Source: Woeseia sp. (GTDB lineage: Bacteria > Pseudomonadota > Gammaproteobacteria > Steroidobacterales > Woeseiaceae). Taken from it: 6,949 nt of DNA. The stretch spans positions 1 to 6,949 of the forward strand of contig JABIUH010000005.1 in assembly GCA_018701055.1 (NCBI GenBank). Direction: 5' to 3'. A program made the position numbers and the translations under genes. The notes beneath the pieces were generated by a model that did no database searches, was not told the origin of the DNA, and was given only the letters and a program-made list of their open reading frames with translations. Below are positions 1-5,142 of this stretch, one piece after another (the first letter of the stretch is position 1; each line of letters opens with the position of its first letter).

Positions 1-59
1 ACCTCCGCTATGGGTCTGCGGCGGCTCATGAGATCTCCATGACCACGAATAGCTTGCAT
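1..59 (-). CDS. Possible 5' end of a divergent gene (partial, unknown product)
   Basis: Reading leftwards from an ATG at 59 gives an open frame to the window edge beginning MQAIRGHGDLMSRRRPIAE. A purine-rich GGAGGG (complement of 70-75) lies 10 bases upstream of this ATG, which is a good ribosome-binding site. A second in-frame ATG at 29 has its own GGAG about six bases upstream and would give MSRRRPIAE, so the true start is ambiguous. Only about 19 codons are visible and no family can be recognised. The argument for a gene is the ribosome-binding site plus the otherwise unexplained space upstream of cca. It could equally be chance. Confidence 0.33.
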   Translation of the reverse strand, partial: MQAIRGHGDLMSRRRPIAE

Positions 60-194
60 GTAATAGCAACCCTCCGTTTGCAGAACTAACAGCAAGAATA
101 CGCATCGCCACAAAGCCGTTTGCCAGTATCTTCGTGGAAGTTTTTCGAGTTTCGCGGCCAAGTTTCTCTTGATAACTCGTGAATTATTCAGTCT

Positions 195-199
195 AAGGA
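195..199 (+). promoter_or_regulatory. Probable ribosome-binding site of cca
   Basis: AAGGA lies 13 bases before the ATG at 213. The spacing is longer than usual, so initiation may be moderate. The start itself is fixed by protein similarity: the nucleotide-binding motif begins only six residues after this ATG, as in E. coli Cca. Confidence 0.4.
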
Positions 200-212
200 T
201 AGAATCGCGCTT

Positions 213-1448
213 ATGGAAGTTTACCTTGTTGGCGGTGCGGTTCGAGACGACTTGCTCGGAATTCCCGTGCATGAACGGGATTGGTGCGTTGTAGGCGCCA
301 CACCTGACGACATGACACAACTAGGCTACCGCCCGGTAGGCAAAGATTTCCCGGTGTTCTTGCACCCGGAAACTGCGGAAGAATATGCGCTGGCCAGGAC
401 TGAACGAAAAACGGCAGCCGGCTATCACGGCTTTATCTTTCACACGGCAATTAACGTCAGCATTGAACAAGATCTGGAAAGGCGCGACCTCACAATTAAT
501 GCGATCGCTCGAGGCGCGGACAATAAGCTGATCGATCCGTTCTCCGGCCGCCAGGACCTGGAGCAAAAGAAGCTGCGCCACGTGTCTGGCGCATTCGCTG
601 AGGACCCTGTCAGAATTCTGCGTACGGCAAGGTTTGCGGCGCGATTCCATCATCTTGGATTCAGCGTTGCCGACGATACGCTAAAATTAATGCGGGAAAT
701 GACTGCGAGCGGCGAAGTCGACGCACTCGTCCCAGAGCGTGTTTGGAAAGAAACAGAAAAAGCTTTGGGCGAAAAACATCCGCAGGTCTTTTTCGAAGTT
801 CTTCGCGAGTGCGGCGCGCTCAAAGTCGTATTCCCAGAAATTGACGCCCTATTCGGTATCCCGCAATCGGAAAAATGGCATCCGGAAATCGACTGTGGCG
901 TACATATCTTAATGGCTTTGGAACAAGCAACTCATCTTTCCGCCGATATTGACGTTCGTTTTGGCGCACTGACGCACGACCTGGGCAAGGCTACAAGCGA
1001 GAAAAGCAAATTGCCCAGTCACCACGGGCACGAAGCACGCAGCATGAAATTGGTCCGGTCAATGTCCAAGCGCCTGGCCGTACCGAATGATTGCCGAGAT
1101 CTAGCCGCGCTGAGCGCCGAATATCACACGCATTGCCACCGCGCGTTTGAACTTCGATCCTCAACACTACTTAGAGTGTGCGAACGCGGCGATGCGTTTC
1201 GCCGACCTGAGCGTTTCGAAAAGATGCTGTTGGTTTGCGAAGCAGATGCACGCGGCCGCAAAGGACTAGAGCAACGCAGCTACCCACAGGCAGACTATTT
1301 TCGCGGCGTCGCATCGGCCGCACGGAATATTCGTACCGATGATCTGGAGCATAGTGACTTGGTTGGTGCGGCGATCGGGGCGGAAATCAGTACGCGGCGG
1401 CTCGCCGCAATTAGCGCCTTCAAGAGCGACTATGATCCACCGAAGTAA
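213..1448 (+). CDS. cca: Multifunctional CCA-adding tRNA nucleotidyltransferase
   Basis: This cytoplasmic enzyme adds or repairs the 3' CCA end of tRNAs from CTP and ATP without a nucleic-acid template. It has 411 residues and aligns by eye with E. coli Cca (412) almost from end to end. Visible features are GGAVRD at residues 7-12, the catalytic carboxylate pair at 21 and 23 (here ERD, where E. coli has DRD), the RRDLTINA motif at 90-97, EDPVRILR at 130-137, ERVWKE at 175-180, and KWHPEID at 221-227. A C-terminal HD domain has its His-Asp pair at 255-256 and HHGHE at 270-274. In E. coli that domain gives metal-dependent 2',3'-cyclic phosphodiesterase, 2'-nucleotidase and phosphatase activities, hence 'multifunctional'. 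The gene is alone on its strand, and its last 19 bases overlap the end of the convergent gene. Family and function are very secure. The Glu at 21 is conservative and is expected to keep metal binding. Confidence 0.97.
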   Translation: MEVYLVGGAVRDDLLGIPVHERDWCVVGATPDDMTQLGYRPVGKDFPVFLHPETAEEYALARTERKTAAGYHGFIFHTAINVSIEQDLERRDLTINAIARGADNKLIDPFSGRQDLEQKKLRHVSGAFAEDPVRILRTARFAARFHHLGFSVADDTLKLMREMTASGEVDALVPERVWKETEKALGEKHPQVFFEVLRECGALKVVFPEIDALFGIPQSEKWHPEIDCGVHILMALEQATHLSADIDVRFGALTHDLGKATSEKSKLPSHHGHEARSMKLVRSMSKRLAVPNDCRDLAALSAEYHTHCHRAFELRSSTLLRVCERGDAFRRPERFEKMLLVCEADARGRKGLEQRSYPQADYFRGVASAARNIRTDDLEHSDLVGAAIGAEISTRRLAAISAFKSDYDPPK

Positions 1449-2266
1449 TAGACGTAAAACGAAAACGACGTCGTTTTTCCAAAAGCTTCTGAATCATCAA
1501 GCGAGATGCGAAATTCCATATCGACGCGGTCGCTAACCGGCGTCAAAAAACCAACGCTAAAGGAATCTACCTCGCTGCCATCAACCACGGTTTGCCATTG
1601 GCCGGCGGTGACGTCAATACTGCGCAACCCGAATTTGTATTCGAGACCGGCGTTGATTCGATCATCGATCAGACTATTGACCATGCTCAATCGAGACGCC
1701 GCCACGAAGGCCAAAACGTTGATATCCGGTTGAAGTCGAAGATTTCGCGAATAGTCGTACGACATTCCACCAAGGTGGAAACTTAATTTTTCGCCTAACG
1801 TCAATCTCGTCGAGAACCCTACACCATCTGCGCTGAACTCGACCGTTCGACCACGCAACAAATCCGATTGCAGATCAAATTCAAAATTCCGCTTTTGATA
1901 GTCCAGTGAAATCGAACCCACTTTGCCACGCGCATAAACTGATGCGCGTAGATCTTTCGAATCTAAAATATCTGAATTGCCCCAATAAGAGCCACCGACG
2001 CGAATACCGACCGGCTCAAACCAATGATCAAATCCGACATCCGCGAGAATCGTATCGTTACTGCGCAGAAAGCCCTCGGTGCGTGAAGAGTTAGCCGTAA
2101 CGGACAACCAGGTATTCTCGCCGATACCGAAATCACCGAACGCCGAGATAGACCGGCCATCGGCAGAGTCGCCGTCTGCACCTAGCCCCAATACATATCC
2201 CTCAGCTTGCACATTGGTGCAGCAGGCCAAAATTGCTAAAAAAATTGTGCATTTAACTGAATACAT
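1430..2266 (-). CDS. Uncharacterised exported protein, probable outer-membrane beta-barrel
   Basis: I do not recognise a named family. The 278-residue product begins with a short hydrophobic signal peptide (about residues 1-21, MYSVKCTIFLAILACC...) with a plausible signal peptidase I site after VQA. The rest is rich in alternating polar and hydrophobic stretches with Gly, Ser, Asp and aromatic residues, such as SISAFGDFGIGENTWLSVTA near the start and SFSFYVYYFGGS at the end. This pattern suits antiparallel beta strands of a small outer-membrane barrel. An alternative is a lipoprotein processed at Cys15 (ILAC is a weak lipobox). The start is well constrained: the nearest upstream in-frame stop is seven bases before the ATG. 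No Shine-Dalgarno sequence is evident, but the ATG lies 14 bases inside the 3' end of uppP, so translation is probably coupled to it. The gene ends 19 bases inside cca. The reading frame and signal peptide support a real gene; the barrel call is inference. Confidence 0.8.
   Translation of the reverse strand: MYSVKCTIFLAILACCTNVQAEGYVLGLGADGDSADGRSISAFGDFGIGENTWLSVTANSSRTEGFLRSNDTILADVGFDHWFEPVGIRVGGSYWGNSDILDSKDLRASVYARGKVGSISLDYQKRNFEFDLQSDLLRGRTVEFSADGVGFSTRLTLGEKLSFHLGGMSYDYSRNLRLQPDINVLAFVAASRLSMVNSLIDDRINAGLEYKFGLRSIDVTAGQWQTVVDGSEVDSFSVGFLTPVSDRVDMEFRISLDDSEAFGKTTSFSFYVYYFGGS
1462..1477. terminator. Perfect 16-base palindrome between convergent genes, possible weak bidirectional terminator
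   Basis: AAAACGACGTCGTTTT is an exact palindrome 13 bases after the cca stop codon, followed on the plus strand by another T. As RNA it could fold into a six-pair stem with an ACGU loop, with A and U runs on the flanks, so it could act on transcripts from either side. Only two of the six stem pairs are G-C, so it would be a weak terminator. It lies within the last codons of the minus-strand gene, so the sequence is also constrained by coding. Confidence 0.28.
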
Positions 2267-3050
2267 AAATGATCAAAACAGCCAGCAATATTCTATAAAT
2301 CGCGAAAGGCAAAAGTCCTATTACGCTAACAAAACGCATAAAGAACTCGATGCTGATGTAGGCGACAACAGCGGTAATCAGCACCGCCACTAGCAGATTT
2401 TCCCATGTAACCGGGACATCACCTGTGATCAAGATCACTGCTTCATAAATCGATGCAAGCAGGATTACCGGCACTGACAATAAGAATGAAAACTTGGCCG
2501 CATCCTGGCGCGCGAATCCCAGTAGGCGACCTGCGGTAATCGTCACGCCCGATCTGGACGTGCCAGGTATCAATGCCAATGCCTGCGCGAATCCTATGAG
2601 GACACCGTCGAGAATCCCTACGTCAGCGATGCTCTTTCTCGAAGGTGCGAACCGGTCCGCAGCCGCCATAAGCGCGCCATACCCGGCAAGCGTATAAACC
2701 AAAACCATCGGATCTCGTAAATTTGCGGCGATCCAACCTGCGAAAGCAAGGCCCGCAATGGCGGCTGGAATCGTGCCAAAGCCCAGACACCAAACCAAGT
2801 GAGCGTCTTTCGCCTTCATGTTGCCGGTAAGAATCGCTGCGACGCCGCGCAACAGTCCGGTGACGTCTTCGCGAAAGTAAATACAGACCGCAATTAGAGA
2901 ACCAAAATGGACGGCCACATCAAACACCAAACCCTGATCCGTCCAACCAAAAATGCTGGGCACCAGCACGAGGTGGCCAGAACTCGACACAGGTAAGAAC
3001 TCTGTCAGTCCCTGCACGATTGCGAGCACAATCAATTGCGTCATCGTCAT
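2253..3050 (-). CDS. uppP: Undecaprenyl-diphosphatase
   Basis: This integral inner-membrane enzyme (also called BacA) dephosphorylates undecaprenyl diphosphate to the monophosphate, recycling the lipid carrier for peptidoglycan and other surface polymers. Its abundance affects bacitracin tolerance. The 265-residue product is close to the family length (273 in E. coli). It carries both signature motifs: QGLTEFLPVSSSGH at residues 13-26, containing the (E/Q)xxxE element (Gln13, Glu17) and His26, and PGTSRSG at 162-168 with the catalytic Arg166. The remainder is a series of hydrophobic membrane segments. The start chosen is the ATG at 3050, giving MTMTQLIVLA, because the family begins there and AGGGG lies eight bases upstream. 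A longer open frame reaching 3248 runs inside the methyltransferase gene and is hydrophilic and Cys-rich, so it is rejected. The gene starts 19 bases after the methyltransferase stop and overlaps the next gene by 14 bases, consistent with one operon. Confidence 0.96.
   Translation of the reverse strand: MTMTQLIVLAIVQGLTEFLPVSSSGHLVLVPSIFGWTDQGLVFDVAVHFGSLIAVCIYFREDVTGLLRGVAAILTGNMKAKDAHLVWCLGFGTIPAAIAGLAFAGWIAANLRDPMVLVYTLAGYGALMAAADRFAPSRKSIADVGILDGVLIGFAQALALIPGTSRSGVTITAGRLLGFARQDAAKFSFLLSVPVILLASIYEAVILITGDVPVTWENLLVAVLITAVVAYISIEFFMRFVSVIGLLPFAIYRILLAVLIIYVFS
2424..2439. promoter_or_regulatory. CRP-like palindrome inside uppP (speculative)
   Basis: TGTGATCAAGATCACT matches 14 of the 16 positions of the well-known E. 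coli CRP consensus TGTGATCTAGATCACA, and contains the exact inverted repeat GTGATC-AA-GATCAC. It lies wholly within the uppP coding sequence, about 160 bases upstream of the start of the exported-protein gene on the minus strand. In uppP it encodes part of a hydrophobic segment (VILIT), so it may be a coding coincidence. No convincing promoter was found beside it. Confidence 0.2.
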
Positions 3051-3058
3051 AATTTGAG

Positions 3059-3063
3059 CCCCT
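3059..3063 (-). promoter_or_regulatory. Ribosome-binding site deciding the uppP start
   Basis: On the minus strand AGGGG lies eight bases before the ATG at 3050. This supports that ATG over the far upstream in-frame starts inside the methyltransferase gene, and over the ATG two codons further in (3044). Confidence 0.5.
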
Positions 3064-3069
3064 GGTCCC

Positions 3070-4260
3070 TTACAGTAAGTGCGTTTTGTCGAGTGCTGTG
3101 AGTCCGGACGGTGCGTGCAGCGCTCCACGTGATAATCCCATGCACTTGAAGTGTTCGCCCATTTCAGCTGGCAGCGTAAGCAATTTAATTCGTCCCGACA
3201 ATTCGACCTGTTCACTAATTGACAAAGAATCGAAATTGGCGAGTTCACCCTCTAAACCGCCGCTTAACAGAAAACTAGCCTGCGTAACGTAGCCCGCCAC
3301 GCTCATATCGGCGGCAACGGCTGCTTCAGCCACGCCCGTAAAGTCCACCCATGTAGTTACATCCTGGATGCCGGGTAGCAAGAGCGGGTTGTCATGCGCA
3401 TGGTGACGAAAATGGCAGCGAAGCCAGCCGTCACTTCGTTCAGCGGCATAGTACTCACGACGAGTGACTCCGTAGTCGATCAGAAAAACAAATCCTGCAG
3501 TGATTGATGCCGCAAGCTCGGACACCCAGTTTTGCGCCGCCAATGATATTTCGGACGTATATCCATCCGGGAACGTACAATCCAACTCACGCTCAATATT
3601 TCTTACTGCAGTTGCAAGCCCGCTTGGTGCTTCTGCGCAAGTCCACGTTAAATTGTCGCCGTCCACCGTAACTCTACTCTGTTGTACGTCGCCCTCAAGA
3701 ATGAGAAACCTCTCAACCGGGAATGCATCGATGACTTCATTTGCAATGACGACGCCAGCAAATTTTTTGGGGATTTCGGCTAACCAGCTCACCCGATCGA
3801 AAAACTCCGGCGCATCCACTTTTATTCGTGCAGCCTGTCGCTCTGCAAGATCCGGTGAAACCTCGAGAATGAAATAGTTCTCAGGCAACGAACTCAACTC
3901 GTCAAGTTTTCGCAACATGGAAACGGCCAACGCCCCCGTGCCAGCACCGGGCTCAAGAATATCCCCACCGCCGAGTTGGTCCAACACATACGCTGACTGG
4001 CCTGCCAGCACATTTCCAAACAGCGGCGATATCTCAGGTGCGGTTACGAAATCACCGGCCGTGCCAAACTTTCGGGAACCGGCTGAATAATACCCAAGCC
4101 CCGGCGCATACAACGCGAGACGCATAAATTCCGCAAAGGAAATCGATCCTCCTCCAGCATCAATTGCATCTGCAACGCAGTCGAATACCTTGGCGCTGTG
4201 GGCAGCACTGTCACTATCAGGACTGGGCAATTTCAGCGAAGCAGAAATTTTGGGTTGCAT
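3070..4260 (-). CDS. MidA/NDUFAF7-family SAM-dependent methyltransferase
   Basis: The 396-residue product belongs to the COG1565 (formerly DUF185) family, which includes mitochondrial NDUFAF7/MidA. NDUFAF7 dimethylates an arginine of complex I subunit NDUFS2 and is needed for complex I assembly. The substrate of bacterial members is not established to my knowledge. Visible family motifs are SFAEFMRLALYAPGLGYY at 41-58, GDFVTAPEISPLFG at 69-82, the SAM-binding motif ILEPGAGTGALA at 101-112, ILEVSPDL at 131-138, ANEVIDAFPVERF at 173-185, FLIDYG at 259-264, QDVTTWVDFT at 299-308 and MGEHFKCMGLSRG at 367-379. The first 25 residues are poorly conserved. The ATG at 4260 has no clear Shine-Dalgarno sequence, but no later in-frame Met precedes the conserved block. 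It is the first gene of the probable three-gene unit with uppP and the exported protein, and is divergent from the pteridine reductase across 101 bases. The family call is strong; the substrate is unknown. Confidence 0.93.
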   Translation of the reverse strand: MQPKISASLKLPSPDSDSAAHSAKVFDCVADAIDAGGGSISFAEFMRLALYAPGLGYYSAGSRKFGTAGDFVTAPEISPLFGNVLAGQSAYVLDQLGGGDILEPGAGTGALAVSMLRKLDELSSLPENYFILEVSPDLAERQAARIKVDAPEFFDRVSWLAEIPKKFAGVVIANEVIDAFPVERFLILEGDVQQSRVTVDGDNLTWTCAEAPSGLATAVRNIERELDCTFPDGYTSEISLAAQNWVSELAASITAGFVFLIDYGVTRREYYAAERSDGWLRCHFRHHAHDNPLLLPGIQDVTTWVDFTGVAEAAVAADMSVAGYVTQASFLLSGGLEGELANFDSLSISEQVELSGRIKLLTLPAEMGEHFKCMGLSRGALHAPSGLTALDKTHLL

Positions 4261-4275
4261 TAAGTATCACGGTTT

Positions 4276-4316
4276 CGAACAATGACGACAATGTATGCTG
4301 GCTAGCGAACAATTAC
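4276..4316. repeat. Imperfect direct repeat in the divergent promoter region, possible operator
   Basis: CGAACAATGAC (4276-4286) recurs as CGAACAATTAC (4306-4316), ten of eleven bases identical, with starts exactly 30 bases apart. Both copies lie in the 101-base gap between the divergent methyltransferase and pteridine reductase genes. The right copy abuts an AT-rich core ending at 4320 that reads TACTAT on the plus strand and TATAGT on the minus strand, both -10-like. Spacing near three helical turns would place both copies on one DNA face. That this is a regulator site is inference; I recognise no known regulator consensus. Confidence 0.35.
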
Positions 4317-4350
4317 TATACGACGCGAATATTTTTAACGACGCGCTGTC

Positions 4351-4356
4351 AAGGGA
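4351..4356 (+). promoter_or_regulatory. Ribosome-binding site deciding the pteridine reductase start
   Basis: AAGGGA lies five bases before the ATG at 4362, the only start that yields a normal short-chain dehydrogenase N-terminus. The longer frame, which opens at 4164 inside the divergent methyltransferase gene, is therefore not the real start. Confidence 0.6.
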
Positions 4357-4361
4357 ACGAG

Positions 4362-5120
4362 ATGCACACAGCGGAAGCACAATCACTGCAGGGAAAAGTC
4401 GTACTCGTTACCGGCGCGGCGAAGCGTATCGGTGCCGAAATATGTGAGACGCTGCACGCGGAAGGTGCAAAAGTCGCAATTCACTATCGAAGCTCGGCTG
4501 ATGAAGCGATAGAACTTGCTGCCCGTCTAAATTCCTGCCGATCGGATTCGGCCTTCACGATTGGGGCGGATCTCATCAAAACAGGAAACTGCGCAATGTT
4601 GATCCGCGACGTTCTAGAATGGTCTGGCCGATTGGATGTATTGATCAACAATGCATCATCATTTTATCCAACGCCCCTTGGAGAAATCACGGAAGAATCC
4701 TGGATCGATCTGATGGGCAGCAATCTGAAGGCGCCGCTGTTTCTTGCTCAAGCAGCCGCTAAACAGCTGCGAAAAACGCGAGGTAGCATCGTCAACCTTG
4801 TTGATATCCACGCGCAACGACCTCTACGCAATCATCACGTGTATGGCGCAGCTAAGGCAGGGTTGGCGATGCTGACTCGATCGTTGGCGAAGGACCTGGC
4901 GCCAGAGGTTCGTGTCAACGGAGTTGCGCCTGGCGCAATTGCTTGGCCGGAAAGTGGATTGCCAGAATCTGTGAAGAAATTAATCCTCGAACAAATTCCA
5001 CTCGATCGCACAGGGAATCCAGCAGACATTGCTAACGCGGTACTCTTTCTTGTTCGAGATGCCGATTTTATAACCGGTCAAATTATTCCAATTGATGGCG
5101 GCCGCTCGATCGGCTGGTAG
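4362..5120 (+). CDS. Pteridine reductase, short-chain dehydrogenase family (PTR1/FolM-like)
   Basis: The 252-residue cytoplasmic protein is a single-domain Rossmann short-chain dehydrogenase that should use NADPH to reduce dihydropterins or dihydrofolate to tetrahydro forms. The cofactor loop TGAAKRIG (17-24) and the following HYRSS (41-45) match the pteridine reductase version rather than the general TGxxxGxG form; the Arg and Ser residues suit the NADPH phosphate. NNASSFYPTPLGE spans 96-108. The catalytic set is Asp148 (in NLVDIHAQRPL, where ordinary family members have Ser), Tyr161 and Lys165 (YGAAK). APGAIAWPE near the C-terminal third and a final DGGRSIGW complete the pattern. E. coli FolM (dihydromonapterin reductase) and Leishmania PTR1 are the nearest characterised relatives I know. 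The gene is monocistronic in view, and folK lies about 1.6 kb downstream on the other strand. The exact pterin substrate cannot be read from sequence. Confidence 0.93.
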   Translation: MHTAEAQSLQGKVVLVTGAAKRIGAEICETLHAEGAKVAIHYRSSADEAIELAARLNSCRSDSAFTIGADLIKTGNCAMLIRDVLEWSGRLDVLINNASSFYPTPLGEITEESWIDLMGSNLKAPLFLAQAAAKQLRKTRGSIVNLVDIHAQRPLRNHHVYGAAKAGLAMLTRSLAKDLAPEVRVNGVAPGAIAWPESGLPESVKKLILEQIPLDRTGNPADIANAVLFLVRDADFITGQIIPIDGGRSIGW

Positions 5121-5142
5121 CTAATGGCCCAGCACGCTACCA
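5115..5142. terminator. Weak hairpin joining two convergent stop codons
   Basis: TGGTAG (5115-5120) is the exact reverse complement of CTACCA (5137-5142), with a 16-base loop. Each arm contains a stop codon: the TAG of the plus-strand reductase and the TAG of the minus-strand S41 gene. Two further G-C pairs form if one base is bulged. No T-run follows on either strand, so intrinsic termination is doubtful. A second inverted repeat, GGCGAA-CC-TTCGCC (5149-5162), follows at once inside the S41 gene. Confidence 0.2.

Noticed and set aside
169..205. cca promoter: TTGATA (169-174) with TCTAAG (192-197) or TAGAAT (200-205)
   Set aside because: TTGATA-17-TCTAAG has acceptable spacing but would start transcription after the likely ribosome-binding site at 195-199. 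TAGAAT has no -35 at a normal distance. Neither is convincing.
321..653. 110-residue minus-strand ORF inside cca
   Set aside because: It is fully covered by cca, whose motifs are conserved throughout; the antisense frame shows no domain or signal.
3051..3248. N-terminal extension of UppP by 66 residues
   Set aside because: It lies inside the methyltransferase gene on the same strand in another frame, is Cys-rich and hydrophilic, and has no family match. The internal ATG at 3050 has a ribosome-binding site and gives a normal UppP length.
4347..4352. Perfect minus-strand -35 hexamer TTGACA upstream of the methyltransferase
   Set aside because: At 15-18 base spacing the downstream hexamers are poor (TATTCG at best), and the good TATAGT (4315-4320) is 26 bases away. 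It overlaps the ribosome-binding site of the divergent gene, so I do not call a promoter.
4164..4361. N-terminal extension of the pteridine reductase
   Set aside because: It overlaps the start of the divergent methyltransferase and the promoter region, does not resemble the family, and the ATG at 4362 has a good AAGGGA site.
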